Assembly (NCBI GenBank): GCA_900543715.1
Contig: UQSX01000009.1
Location: forward strand, 3,874-67,873
DNA from: an uncultured Blautia sp.
GTDB lineage: Bacteria > Bacillota > Clostridia > Lachnospirales > Lachnospiraceae
Reading direction: 5' to 3'
Length of the DNA stretch: 64,000 nucleotides
Positions 1-7,979 of the stretch are shown here, piece after piece. Made by a program: the position numbers and the translations under genes. How positions within the stretch are numbered: the first letter of the stretch is position 1; each line of letters opens with the position of its first letter. Under the pieces are notes generated by a model. The model saw only the letters and a list, made by a program, of their open reading frames with translations. It ran no database searches and was not told the origin of the DNA.

Positions 1-1176
1 CTGGACCGCTGCAAAAAGCCCTGGATCGCTGAGCTTTTCTTCCAGCACCCGCACCCGGTCAAAAAGGGAATCCAGATTAGTCTCCATCACCGGCTGACAC
101 AATTTAATCAGAGCGATTTCCACCAAAACCCTTTTTTGCGAAGCATAGCGGATTTCATTGGAAAGCTGGGAGAAGACCCGGATATACCGCATAAGTGTCT
201 CCGTATCCACCATACTGACTTCTTCTTTCATCCGTTCCAGATTCTCCCGGGATACGTCTACCGCCTCCTCAGGGTTTTCGGAAGCAGAGATCAGAAGAAG
301 ATTCCTGAGATACCAGATAAAATCCGTCACAAACTGTCCCAGTTCCCGCCCTCTTATGATCAGATCTTCTAAAATCTTAATGGCCTGGGAAGTATGCTGG
401 GCCATTATCTCTCTGAGCAGCCTGCTGAACACCTCGGTATCCACGGCCCCTAAATTTTCCAGCACCTTTTCGTAGGTAAGCTTTTCTCCCAGATAAAAGG
501 CAATACACTGATCCAGAAGAGACAGGGCATCACGCATAGAACCATCTGCAGCCTTGGCAATATAACGGATCGCCTTCTCCTCAACGTCATTTTCTTCTTT
601 CCTCATCAGCTCCATAAGACGATCCGCAATGGTCTCTACGGTAATCCTCTTAAAGTCATATCTCTGGCATCTGGAAAGAATTGTAATAGGAATCTTATGG
701 GCCTCTGTAGTAGCCAAAATGAAGATTACATAAGAAGGAGGTTCCTCCAGTGTTTTCAGCAGCGCATTAAAGGCTCCCGCTGATAACATATGAACCTCGT
801 CTATAATGTATACCTTATAGCGTCCCTGTGTAGGACGATAGGCCACTTCCTCCCGGATCTCCCTGATGTTGTCCACACCATTATTGGAAGCAGCGTCGAT
901 TTCTATTACATTCATGGAAGTCCCTGCATTGATCGCCCTGCAGGTAGGGCAGTCGTTGCAGGGGCTTCCGTCTACGGGATGTTCACAGTTTACCGCTCTG
1001 GCCAATATTTTTGCAATAGTGGTCTTTCCGGTTCCTCTGGTCCCGCAAAAAAGATAAGCATGTCCGATTCTGTCAGCCTTTATCTGGTTTTTCAATGTTG
1101 TCACAATATGTTCCTGTCCCTTCACATCTTCAAAGTCCTGGGGACGGAACTTTCGATAAAGAGCAGTATAGCTCAT
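1..1176 (-). CDS. dnaX: DNA polymerase III subunit gamma/tau (N-terminal 392 residues; cut by window edge)
   Basis: This is the clamp-loader ATPase that loads the beta sliding clamp at the replication fork. Reading the minus strand from ATG at 1176 gives MSYTALYRKFRPQDF, the standard DnaX start, then the Walker A GTRGTGKTT, a four-cysteine zinc module (CEHPVDGSPCNDCPTC), the Walker B region IIDEVHML and the sensor-1 stretch ILATTEAHKIP. An AGGAGAG ribosome site lies 6 bases before the ATG. The frame stays open to base 1, so the C-terminal tau part lies outside the window. It follows the phosphofructokinase gene by 40 bases on the same strand and is probably co-transcribed with it. Identification is certain; the full length is unknown. 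Confidence 0.97.
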   Translation of the reverse strand, partial: MSYTALYRKFRPQDFEDVKGQEHIVTTLKNQIKADRIGHAYLFCGTRGTGKTTIAKILARAVNCEHPVDGSPCNDCPTCRAINAGTSMNVIEIDAASNNGVDNIREIREEVAYRPTQGRYKVYIIDEVHMLSAGAFNALLKTLEEPPSYVIFILATTEAHKIPITILSRCQRYDFKRITVETIADRLMELMRKEENDVEEKAIRYIAKAADGSMRDALSLLDQCIAFYLGEKLTYEKVLENLGAVDTEVFSRLLREIMAQHTSQAIKILEDLIIRGRELGQFVTDFIWYLRNLLLISASENPEEAVDVSRENLERMKEEVSMVDTETLMRYIRVFSQLSNEIRYASQKRVLVEIALIKLCQPVMETNLDSLFDRVRVLEEKLSDPGLFAAVQ

Positions 1177-1216
1177 GTAAACTCTCCTTTTTGCTGCCTG
1201 TAGTTATGCGGGAAAA

Positions 1217-2296
1217 TCAGTCGCCAAAGCTTATGCCAATACGTTTTGCATCCTGTACAAGCTGTTCATCAGGAGAAACCATCTTTAATTTGCCGGCGCA
1301 TTCTTCCAATGGCACTTTCTTTACCTTGCCGTTGACAATGCCTACCATATATCCGTACTGATCATTGAGGATCAGCTTTGCAGCCTCGGAACCCAGTCTG
1401 GTGGAAAGAACTCTGTCGTAAGGGCAGGGACTTCCGCCTCTCTGTGTATGCCCCGGAATCGTAATACGGATATCCAGGTTTAATTTCTTCTGAAGCTCAT
1501 CCTCCAGTTTATAGGCCACAGAGGGATATTTCTTTTTGTCTTCTTCCTGTTTTTTCTTCAGCTCTTTTTTGGAAAGTTTGGAGTCTTCCTTAGAAATCGC
1601 TCCTTCTGCCACAGCCAGGATCGTAAAGCCTTTTCCCGCTTTATTTCTCTTATTGATCGCTTCTACAATCTTGTCTATATCGTAAGGGATCTCCGGAATC
1701 AGGATAATATCGGCGCCTCCCGCGATACCTGCATGAAGGGTTACCCAGCCTACTTTGTGTCCCATGATCTCCACAATAAACACACGGCTGTGGGAAGCCG
1801 CTGTTGTATGAATGCAGTCGATTACATCTGTAGCAATATCTACGGCGCTCTGGAATCCAAAGGTCATATCTGTTCCCCAGATATCATTGTCAATAGTCTT
1901 TGGCAGATGGATAATATTCAGACCTTCTTCTCTCAACAGATTGGCTGTCTTCTGTGTCCCGTTTCCTCCCAGGATTACCAGACAGTCCAAACGGAGCTTA
2001 TGATAGGTCTGTTTCATAGCCTCTACTTTATCAAGGCCTCTTTCATCGGGAACCCGCATAAGCTTAAAAGGCTGACGGGAAGTTCCCAGGATTGTACCGC
2101 CCCTGGTAAGAATTCCTGAGAAATCCTTAGATGACAGCATTCTATAGTTTCCGTAGATCAGGCCTTTATAACCGTCATCAAATCCGTAAACTTCCAGTTC
2201 GTCCAGATTCGTACTGAGACCCTTTACAACGCCTCGCATGGTGGCATTTAATGCCTGGCAGTCGCCTCCGCTTGTAAGCAAACCGATTCTCTTCAT
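1217..2296 (-). CDS. 6-phosphofructokinase (Gly104/Lys124 type)
   Basis: Phosphorylates fructose 6-phosphate to fructose 1,6-bisphosphate in glycolysis. About 359 residues. Seen: N-terminal GLLTSGGDCQALNATMRGV, phosphoryl-donor loop LGGNGTQKTA, catalytic loop PKTIDNDI with the base Asp, and MGHKVGWVTLHAG. By E. coli numbering the donor site has Gly104 (ATP-type) with Lys124 (a PPi-type residue) and Asn instead of the usual Asp103, so this is the mixed group-III-like family rather than classical PfkA. It is probably ATP-dependent, but PPi use cannot be excluded from sequence. I prefer the start MKRIGLL; an in-frame ATG at 2308 adds four residues. A sigma-A promoter lies just upstream, and dnaX follows in the same orientation. 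Confidence 0.92.
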   Translation of the reverse strand: MKRIGLLTSGGDCQALNATMRGVVKGLSTNLDELEVYGFDDGYKGLIYGNYRMLSSKDFSGILTRGGTILGTSRQPFKLMRVPDERGLDKVEAMKQTYHKLRLDCLVILGGNGTQKTANLLREEGLNIIHLPKTIDNDIWGTDMTFGFQSAVDIATDVIDCIHTTAASHSRVFIVEIMGHKVGWVTLHAGIAGGADIILIPEIPYDIDKIVEAINKRNKAGKGFTILAVAEGAISKEDSKLSKKELKKKQEEDKKKYPSVAYKLEDELQKKLNLDIRITIPGHTQRGGSPCPYDRVLSTRLGSEAAKLILNDQYGYMVGIVNGKVKKVPLEECAGKLKMVSPDEQLVQDAKRIGISFGD

Positions 2297-2374
2297 TTTT
2301 TTCCACATCCCATCTTTATTAAATTAGTATCTGCACAGCGGATAAAACTATGCTTTATCCCCTCAGCTAAACCT

Positions 2375-2403
2375 ATTATATTATATTTTTCCAGGGGGCT
2401 CAA
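2375..2403 (-). promoter_or_regulatory. Sigma-A promoter for phosphofructokinase-dnaX
   Basis: On the minus strand, TTGAGC is followed by a 17-base spacer and a perfect TATAAT. This places the transcript start about 70 bases before the phosphofructokinase start codon. It is back-to-back with the SRP RNA promoter about 40 bases away. Confidence 0.65.
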
Positions 2404-2438
2404 CTTAAATTTCGTGAAATTTTTTGCAGAGTGTTATG

Positions 2439-2467
2439 TTGACAAGCGATTTAAAAACCGCTATACT
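2439..2467 (+). promoter_or_regulatory. Strong sigma-A promoter of the SRP RNA gene
   Basis: Perfect TTGACA, 17-base spacer, TATACT. The predicted start point coincides with the 5' end of the SRP RNA closing helix near 2473. A near-consensus promoter fits a stable abundant RNA. Confidence 0.85.
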
Positions 2468-2472
2468 GTAAA

Positions 2473-2740
2473 CATCGTGCAGCCGGGGAGATAGCGGTGC
2501 CCTGTACCTGCAATCCGCTACAGCAGGGGTGATGCCAAACCGAGGGATTTCTTTCTGTGGGGCTGCCCTCTATAAGTGGCGTTGACGTCTGGGTCTTACG
2601 CAACAGGAATCTGTGAACCGTGTCAGGGCAGGAATGCAGCAGCACTAAGCAGAACCTTCTGTGTGCCGTAAGGGTGCCTGGGCTGAGTTAACTGTAGAGG
2701 TAACGTCCATGGGAGAGTCTCGAAGGGCGGCGCACGATGA
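2473..2740 (+). ncRNA. ffs: Signal recognition particle RNA, large bacterial type
   Basis: RNA scaffold of the signal recognition particle, which binds Ffh and targets nascent membrane proteins to the translocon. The S-domain core is visible at about 2613-2645: GTGAACCG, GTCAGGGCAGGAA and GCAGCAGCACTAAGC match the conserved SRP helix 8 with its GGAA-type loop. The 5' end CATCGTGC (2473-2480) pairs perfectly with GCACGATG (2732-2739) to close the molecule. A length of about 267 nt fits the long Alu-containing form of Gram-positive bacteria. It has its own promoter upstream and an intrinsic terminator directly downstream. A minus-strand reading frame inside it is a shadow. Confidence 0.93.
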
Positions 2741-2752
2741 AAAAGACGAATA

Positions 2753-2797
2753 CCCTGTTTTTTACTGCATAATATAGTAAAAAACAGGGATTTTTAT
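2753..2797 (+). terminator. Intrinsic terminator of the SRP RNA gene
   Basis: A 14-base stem, CCCTGTTTTTTACT (2753-2766) with AGTAAAAAACAGGG (2776-2789), is followed by ATTTTTATTT. The dedA start codon lies at 2800, immediately after the T tract, so read-through would give a leader with its ribosome site inside the stem. Confidence 0.85.
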
Positions 2798-2799
2798 TT

Positions 2800-3426
2800 A
2801 TGGATCAATGGATACTGGAAACCATGAGCAGATATGGCTACCTGGGCCTGGCGCTTCTGATCATGGCAGAAAATCTCTTTCCTCCTATCCCCTCAGAGAT
2901 CATCCTCACCTTCGGAGGTTTTATGACTACCTATACGCAAATGCATATTCCCGGAGCCGTTCTTTCCGCCACAGTGGGAAGTGTAGGCGGGGCGATCATC
3001 CTCTATCAGGCAGGCCGTCTTCTTTCTCCGGACAGAATGGAGGCAGTTCTTTCAGGAAGGATCGGAAAGGTCCTCCGCCTAAAAAAAGAGAACCTTCAAA
3101 AAGCCTCCGCCTGGTTTGACAGCAAGGGAAATTATACGGTATTTCTCTGCCGTTTCATTCCCATTATCCGCAGTCTGATCTCCATTCCCGCAGGCATGGC
3201 CAACATGGCCCTGGGACGTTTTCTCTGGATGACTGTTCTTGGCAGTTTTCTCTGGAATCTGGCTTTGATCTGCGCCGGTGCAGCCGCCGGTTCTTCCTGG
3301 CAAAAAGCAGTGGAGTATTTCGGAAGCTATACCCAGGCGGCCAAAATTGTCCTGGGAGTATTCCTGCTGGCAGGCGCACTGGTTTTACTCAGAAAATACC
3401 TAGGAGCCAGGTCTTCCAAAACATAA
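2800..3426 (+). CDS. DedA family integral membrane protein
   Basis: DedA/VTT-fold membrane protein of 208 residues. Members act as undecaprenyl-phosphate or phospholipid flippases and support membrane homeostasis. Visible family marks are ENLFPPIPSEIIL near residue 25 (the re-entrant loop acidic motif), FLCRFIPIIRSLISIPAG near residue 115 (conserved Arg) and several long hydrophobic segments, the last near the C-terminus. The ATG directly follows the SRP RNA terminator. No separate promoter is evident and the only Shine-Dalgarno-like bases (AGGG at 2785-2788) sit in the terminator stem. Which substrate this member moves cannot be told. Confidence 0.9.
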   Translation: MDQWILETMSRYGYLGLALLIMAENLFPPIPSEIILTFGGFMTTYTQMHIPGAVLSATVGSVGGAIILYQAGRLLSPDRMEAVLSGRIGKVLRLKKENLQKASAWFDSKGNYTVFLCRFIPIIRSLISIPAGMANMALGRFLWMTVLGSFLWNLALICAGAAAGSSWQKAVEYFGSYTQAAKIVLGVFLLAGALVLLRKYLGARSSKT

Positions 3427-3428
3427 TA

Positions 3429-3476
3429 TACCCTCAGTGTACAAAGGACCAGACGGCCTTTTGTGCACTGAGGGTA
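3429..3476. terminator. Hairpin between convergent dedA and the Rpn remnant
   Basis: TACCCTCAGTG pairs with CACTGAGGGTA, with further pairing inside (ACAAAGG with CCTTTTGT). The T tract is weak on both sides, so it may act in both directions but inefficiently. Confidence 0.6.
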
Positions 3477-3484
3477 CTTAACTT

Positions 3485-4000
3485 TTACAGCTGTTTTCTG
3501 CAGTCATTGATCTCTTTCTCTGTGGTGTCGCAAAGTGACATGATCTGCCCATCGGTAAATCCTTGAGACAGCATTTTTATAATGATTTTCCGGCGCTCCT
3601 CTTTGATTCCTTCTTTCCGCCCCTCCATTTTGCCTTTTTCAATATTTTCCTGATCTCTCATCAATAAAGTCATATATTCATGCCTCCAGTTCCGATTTTT
3701 CTTAGCCTCAGCAACTGCTCTGTCCAGCTCCCGCACATAAGGGTCCTCTGTTATTCTCCCGCCTACATAGTCCAAAAAGGCCTCCAGCTCTTTGCTTACA
3801 TCCTTCATTTTACTATCTGTATTTAAGAAAATTTTAGTTGTACCATCTTCCAGAAAAACGCTGGTATCTTCTTTGCAGATGTTTTCAAAAGTATACTGAT
3901 GGCGTCCTCTTCCGAAAACATCTTGCAGACAGATAAATATAACAAAACTTCGAGCCAGCTTTTTATAGGCCTGTCCTGTGTCGATCAGCTGCAGTTTTGT
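3485..4000 (-). pseudogene. Decayed Rpn/PD-(D/E)XK nuclease family transposase, C-terminal remnant
   Basis: Only the C-terminal half of a Rpn/YhgA-like recombination-promoting nuclease is left. The intact-looking part (3485-3808) reads LEAFLDYVGG, VRELDRAVAEAKKN, WRHEYMTLLMRDQEN and a lysine/glutamate-rich tail ending in a short helical segment. The same frame continues upstream without a start to 4000, reading GQAYKKLARSFVIFICL, FGRGRHQYTFEN and DGTTKIFLNT, all typical of the family, until an in-frame TAG at 4001-4003. The N-terminal catalytic PD-(D/E)XK part is missing, so the gene is dead as a nuclease. An internal ATG at 3808 could still give a 107-residue fragment. Confidence 0.8.
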
Positions 4001-4080
4001 CTAACGCTTCATGCATCTTTATCGTGTTTCAATGACTTTTGCACCTCCGAAATTTGGCTCGTTTTATAGTACTGGCTTAT

Positions 4081-4130
4081 AACATAAAATTAGAACCCAT
4101 TGGCTGGATTCTAATTTCATGTTTTATGTT
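4081..4130. repeat. AT-rich imperfect inverted repeat
   Basis: AACATAAAATTAGAA on the left and TTCTAATTTCATGTTTTATGTT on the right form a hairpin with a 6-7-base bulge. It lies in the gene-free stretch 4001-4220 between the nuclease remnant and the secreted protein gene. It may be the terminator of the minus-strand gene that ends at 4221, or the end of a lost mobile element. No T tract follows. Confidence 0.45.
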
Positions 4131-4220
4131 GAGATTAATCAAATATATGCTTAATGCGTAGGGCTACTAATATCTTGCAACTCTTGCTAAGACTCTTTAT
4201 TTTTTTAATTACATTCTATG

Positions 4221-4715
4221 TCAATCAATCCAAATACCATCAGTAACTGGCATTTGAGATTCACTTGCCCCTCCTTCAAAAGCGACACAAGCTACCTTCA
4301 ATCGATAGTAATATCCTCCTGCAACACTCGTGTTATAGCTTTTAGTCAGCAAAGAACTGTTATACGCCGTATCTGAAAATGTTTTTACAGTTGTCCATGT
4401 TCCGCCCTGCAATCTTTGTAATGTCATCCTTAATTCTAGTCTATCACAAATTACTGCACCTACTACAGCTCCATATGAATTAACGGATCCATTTCCATTA
4501 TTAGTCAGTCTGGCCACCCCTCTATTTAAAAAGTTTCCTCTGGTGCGATTCTCCATAATTTTCTCACTAAATGTTTCATTTGTAAGCATTGATCCGTCTA
4601 TCGTTTCTCCTAAATTCCCTTGCATTGGCTCCGCATATGTAGTTACATTTATTGCCAATATCATAACTATTGCTAATAGTGCATTCACAATTTTTATTTT
4701 ATATTTTTTCATCAT
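4221..4715 (-). CDS. Small secreted protein of unknown function (DUF6147-like)
   Basis: 164 residues. The first 28 form a signal peptide: KKYKIKI, then a hydrophobic run, then TTYAEP with likely cleavage after Ala. The exported part has two mostly beta-like stretches, with RGNFLNRGVARLTNNGNG followed by a sequence rich in Thr, Tyr and Gly. This resembles small DUF6147-type secreted proteins of Lachnospiraceae, which I state only as a likeness. It starts 12 bases after the DUF4367 gene stops and is surely co-transcribed with it. Codon use is AT-richer than in the flanking genes, suggesting acquired DNA. No catalytic motif is seen. Confidence 0.75.
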   Translation of the reverse strand: MMKKYKIKIVNALLAIVMILAINVTTYAEPMQGNLGETIDGSMLTNETFSEKIMENRTRGNFLNRGVARLTNNGNGSVNSYGAVVGAVICDRLELRMTLQRLQGGTWTTVKTFSDTAYNSSLLTKSYNTSVAGGYYYRLKVACVAFEGGASESQMPVTDGIWID

Positions 4716-4727
4716 TCATCTTTTCCC

Positions 4728-5696
4728 CTAAAATAAAATTTCTTTTGCAATGTTTTCCATTTCGTCTTTAGCAAGTTTACCAGAGAGCTCATAATATGTG
4801 TTTTTATATTCCCACTGTAACATATATGTTGGCTGTTCATCATCTGCCTCAAAAATTTCCCATAAAATTGCTTCAGTACTACTTGATAAATCACTTTTAA
4901 TTCGCCCGATTTGCGTTCCCTGGTCACTAATTGCCATAGTTGTTGCATCCCTTTCATTAGAAAAAACCATTAGGCTAATTGACTCAGATTCATATAAGTA
5001 TTGTAGAAATGCAATATGAGCACTGCTATCTAAAGAATAGCCTATATATTCCATTCCATCTGGCAAATAATAAAATTGAGGCAATTTTATTCCAAAAGTA
5101 TTCTCAATCTCTGCTCTAGCCTCATCTTCTGTAGTCGCACGTCCTAGCATCTCATCATTATTAATTTTAGTCCCAACATCATTTCCTAATATAACATCTA
5201 CTTTTTCCATCACATACGCCCTGTTCGCCTCACTGGTCATGGAAACTCCAAAGATTCCAAATACTGTGATCGCCGCAACAGCGGCCCACTTTATCACCTT
5301 CTCTCCTACATTGGCAAACTTGTGTCTATGAGTTGCTTTATTTTGGATTTTATTCGTTTCAATATTCAATTTTTCATTATTCAGTTTTTCGCTTATAACT
5401 GTTTCTTCTGTAGTTCTACTACTCTTTTCCTTGGGTTGATCTTCGCTTACTTTCGTTTGTGCAGAATCAGGCTCCGATTGAATGGTACCCTGCTCTTTTG
5501 CCTTCTGCAGAAGCATCTGGAATTTTTCTTCTGTGGGTTCCCAGTCTTCAGAATCGGGGATCTCATCAATCTCTTTTGCGATAGCCTCCGCTTCCGCCAT
5601 AAATTGCTGCTTTACCCACTGTTCAAATTCTCGGTCATTTACTTCCTCAGCAGACTGGAGCTCTGCATTGCCGTTCTTTTCTTCTATTTTACTCAT
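4728..5696 (-). CDS. Membrane protein with C-terminal DUF4367 domain
   Basis: 322 residues. The first 130 are charged, acidic and probably cytoplasmic, and contain FEQWVKQQF and DSEDWEPTEEKFQMLL. One transmembrane helix spans about residues 134-153 (WAAVAAITVFGIFG). The rest is extracytoplasmic and ends in a DUF4367-like region: FYYLPDGMEYIGYS, then strands ending in QWEYKNTYYELSGKL and ENIAKEILF. In Clostridia, DUF4367 proteins are often the partners of ECF sigma factors, as putative anti-sigma or sensor proteins. Here an ECF sigma gene lies 1.1 kb away beyond murG. Role inferred, not shown. Confidence 0.82.
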   Translation of the reverse strand: MSKIEEKNGNAELQSAEEVNDREFEQWVKQQFMAEAEAIAKEIDEIPDSEDWEPTEEKFQMLLQKAKEQGTIQSEPDSAQTKVSEDQPKEKSSRTTEETVISEKLNNEKLNIETNKIQNKATHRHKFANVGEKVIKWAAVAAITVFGIFGVSMTSEANRAYVMEKVDVILGNDVGTKINNDEMLGRATTEDEARAEIENTFGIKLPQFYYLPDGMEYIGYSLDSSAHIAFLQYLYESESISLMVFSNERDATTMAISDQGTQIGRIKSDLSSSTEAILWEIFEADDEQPTYMLQWEYKNTYYELSGKLAKDEMENIAKEILF

Positions 5697-5713
5697 GAAA
5701 CTCCTATCTTTTC

Positions 5714-5742
5714 TTGACTTTTCCCCGCAAGTGTATCATATT
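5714..5742 (+). promoter_or_regulatory. Probable sigma-A promoter of murG
   Basis: TTGACT, 17-base spacer, CATATT, about 35 bases before the murG ribosome site AGGAGG. The -10 is weak, so this is a moderate call. Confidence 0.45.
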
Positions 5743-5778
5743 ATCTTATAGTTACATTTTTGAATCAGGAGGAACACC

Positions 5779-6843
5779 ATGAAGCATATCGTTCTTACCG
5801 GCGGAGGTACTGCCGGACATGTAACCCCAAACATTGCCATGATACCCAGGTTAAAAGAACTGGGATATAAAATTTCTTATATTGGTTCCTACGAAGGAAT
5901 CGAAAAAAAACTTATTGAGGAATTGGGAATCCCCTATTATGGAATTTCCTCTGGAAAATTAAGACGGTACTTTGACGTCAAAAACTTTACAGATCCGTTC
6001 CGGGTTCTGAAAGGATTCATGGAAGCCAAAAAGCTTATGAAGGAGCTGAAACCCGACGTTGTATTTTCCAAAGGCGGTTTTGTCACAGTTCCTGTAGTGA
6101 TTGCTGCCAGCAGGAAAAAAATTCCTACCTTTATCCACGAATCTGATATGACACCGGGACTTGCCAACAAAATCTGTATTCCCTTCGCCACGAAGGTCTG
6201 CTGTAACTTCCCGGAAACAGTTTCCCATCTTCCTGAAGATAAGGCTGTTCTTACCGGAACCCCTATCCGCCAGGAACTTCTCACCGGAAGCAGAGACAAA
6301 GGCTTAGCATTTACTGGTTTTTCTCCCAATAAGCCGGTTATTCTCATTATCGGAGGAAGTCTGGGCGCTACTGCCGTTAATCAGGCGGTAAGGGCCATTT
6401 TGCCTGAGCTTCTCCAGGACTTTCAAGTTATACATCTCTGCGGTAAAGGCAAATTAGATGAAAGTCTTAAAGACACCAAAGGTTATGTACAGTATGAATA
6501 TATCAAGAAAGAGCTGGCCGATCTTTTTGCTTTAGCAGACGTTGTAATCTCAAGAGCCGGCGCCAATGCTATCTGTGAGCTCAGCGCATTAAATAAGCCC
6601 AATCTTCTCATTCCTCTCTCCGCTCGCGCCAGCCGTGGAGATCAAATATTAAATGCACATTCTTTCGAACACCTGGGCTATAGCAAAGTTCTGGAAGAAG
6701 AGGAAATTACAAATGAATCTCTGCTGGATGCTGTTTATGACCTTTACGAAAACAGAGAATCCTATATCACTGCAATGTCATTAAGCAAACACAAAGATTC
6801 TATTGAACAGATCGTTCAGCTTTTTGAAACGTCATTGAAGTAA
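5779..6843 (+). CDS. murG: MurG, UDP-GlcNAc:undecaprenyl-PP-MurNAc-pentapeptide GlcNAc transferase
   Basis: Makes lipid II from lipid I on the inner face of the membrane, the last cytoplasmic step of peptidoglycan synthesis. 354 residues, the normal length. Seen: the glycine-rich loop [16 protein letters not shown] at the N-terminus, [26 protein letters not shown], the second-domain loop [15 protein letters not shown] and the UDP-GlcNAc site [11 protein letters not shown]. An AGGAGG ribosome site lies 7 bases before the ATG. It stands alone rather than in a division-cell-wall cluster, and its last 12 bases overlap the end of the convergent sigma factor gene. Confidence 0.95.
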   Translation: MKHIVLTGGGTAGHVTPNIAMIPRLKELGYKISYIGSYEGIEKKLIEELGIPYYGISSGKLRRYFDVKNFTDPFRVLKGFMEAKKLMKELKPDVVFSKGGFVTVPVVIAASRKKIPTFIHESDMTPGLANKICIPFATKVCCNFPETVSHLPEDKAVLTGTPIRQELLTGSRDKGLAFTGFSPNKPVILIIGGSLGATAVNQAVRAILPELLQDFQVIHLCGKGKLDESLKDTKGYVQYEYIKKELADLFALADVVISRAGANAICELSALNKPNLLIPLSARASRGDQILNAHSFEHLGYSKVLEEEEITNESLLDAVYDLYENRESYITAMSLSKHKDSIEQIVQLFETSLK

Positions 6844-7401
6844 CCCTGCTTTTTCGTATATATCTTTGTAATGCTCTTTTATCCACATTTTCATTCTGTG
6901 TTTCTTGGCTCTCAGATTTCCCACTGAGATGCCAAGAGCACGAGCTGCCTCTTCTGCACTTTCACCTTCCACAACAGTTCTCATTATAATTTCATACCAC
7001 TCACTGTTCTTTTTGGCCAAATCCTCAAATAATTTTCCTGTCAATTCTTTTAGCATGATCTTATGAGCAATTTCATCCTCGAAGAAATCTTGTTTTATAT
7101 CGCCGATCCATTCTGCTGCATTATCCAGATACTCTTTATCCTCATCAAGGGACATGGATGCTGTAACTTCATGCACCTGATATGCTTTCCTGCAAAAGTC
7201 TATGGCTTTTCTCTTAGCATTTACCAGAAACCATTGATAGTAATAGTCTTCCTTCAAAGTATCTGCTTTCATTGAAAATAAAAGAAATACTTCCTGACAT
7301 ACATCATCCGCAAAATCCAGATCATTCAAAACACTGAACGCAACTTTCTTTACTAAACGATAGTATTGCTGATAGATTTCCCGAAATCGTTCTTCGTTCA
7401 T
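6832..7401 (-). CDS. ECF-type sigma-70 family RNA polymerase sigma factor
   Basis: 189 residues. Region 2 at residues 10-85 has [14 protein letters not shown] (core binding and -10 melting). Region 4 near the C-terminus has the helix-turn-helix [19 protein letters not shown] and a basic helix. It lies 17 bases downstream of the HIT gene and is probably in its transcript. The nearest anti-sigma candidate is the DUF4367 protein at 4728-5696, separated by murG on the other strand. The regulon is unknown. It converges with murG and overlaps its end. Confidence 0.9.
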   Translation of the reverse strand: MNEERFREIYQQYYRLVKKVAFSVLNDLDFADDVCQEVFLLFSMKADTLKEDYYYQWFLVNAKRKAIDFCRKAYQVHEVTASMSLDEDKEYLDNAAEWIGDIKQDFFEDEIAHKIMLKELTGKLFEDLAKKNSEWYEIIMRTVVEGESAEEAARALGISVGNLRAKKHRMKMWIKEHYKDIYEKAGLLQ

Positions 7402-7418
7402 CTTTTGTATCCATTCTC

Positions 7419-7826
7419 TTATTTTAAAGAAAATTTTGACAGAATCTCTTCTTTGTCTTCAGGAGTCAGTGTTCCTGGAGTCCAGGAAATGCCTGCTTCA
7501 TCACCATCTCTTCTGGGAATCAAGTGCATGTGAAAATGAAATACCGTCTGTCCTGCAGCCCTTCCATTATTTTGGACTACATTATATCCGTCGCACTTTA
7601 GTATCTCTTTCATTTCTGTAATCACCTTTTTCGCCAGTACCATCGCATCTGCTGCAAGTGTTTCCGGCAGTTCATACAGATTTTCATAATGGGCCTTCGG
7701 AAGGATCAATGCATGTCCCTTGGTCGCAGGTCCAAGATCCAGGATCACCCTGAATTCTTCATCCTCATAGAGGGTCGCTGATGGTATTTCTCCATTAGCA
7801 ATTTTACAAAAAATACAATCATTCAT
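7419..7826 (-). CDS. HIT family (histidine triad) nucleotide-binding protein
   Basis: 135 residues, the typical length of HinT-like purine nucleoside phosphoramidases. The triad HFHMHLIPR at about residues 97-105 supplies the catalytic histidines, and the N-terminal CIFCKI pair is the usual start of this branch. NNGRAAGQ just before the triad is also conserved. Such enzymes hydrolyse AMP-lysine or AMP-N compounds, including aminoacyl-adenylate adducts. The ATG is preceded by AGGAG. First gene of a likely two-gene unit with the sigma factor. Confidence 0.93.
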   Translation of the reverse strand: MNDCIFCKIANGEIPSATLYEDEEFRVILDLGPATKGHALILPKAHYENLYELPETLAADAMVLAKKVITEMKEILKCDGYNVVQNNGRAAGQTVFHFHMHLIPRRDGDEAGISWTPGTLTPEDKEEILSKFSLK

Positions 7827-7885
7827 CTTTATTTTTCTCCTTTCCTATATAATATCCGAATTAAATTCGGTATATGTGACACTTT

Positions 7886-7892
7886 TGTCGAA
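7886..7892 (+). promoter_or_regulatory. Spo0A-box-like site upstream of the orphan kinase
   Basis: TTTTGTCGAAATT contains a full match to the Spo0A recognition core TGTCGAA. It lies 94 bases before the kinase start and 60 bases before the divergent HIT gene start, so it could act on either. A single heptamer can arise by chance. Confidence 0.4.
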
Positions 7893-7979
7893 ATTTGGCA
7901 TTTTTTGTATAACAAATTTGGTTGCTATTTGAAATTTTCAGTGCTAAACTATCTACGAAAAAAATTTGGGAGGAATATT

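Noticed and set aside
2451..2645. Minus-strand reading frame of 64 codons
   Set aside because: It lies wholly within the SRP RNA gene, which is well supported by promoter, closing helix and S-domain.
4081..4130. Inverted repeat considered as an insertion sequence end
   Set aside because: No transposase, no target-site duplication and no second copy in the window.
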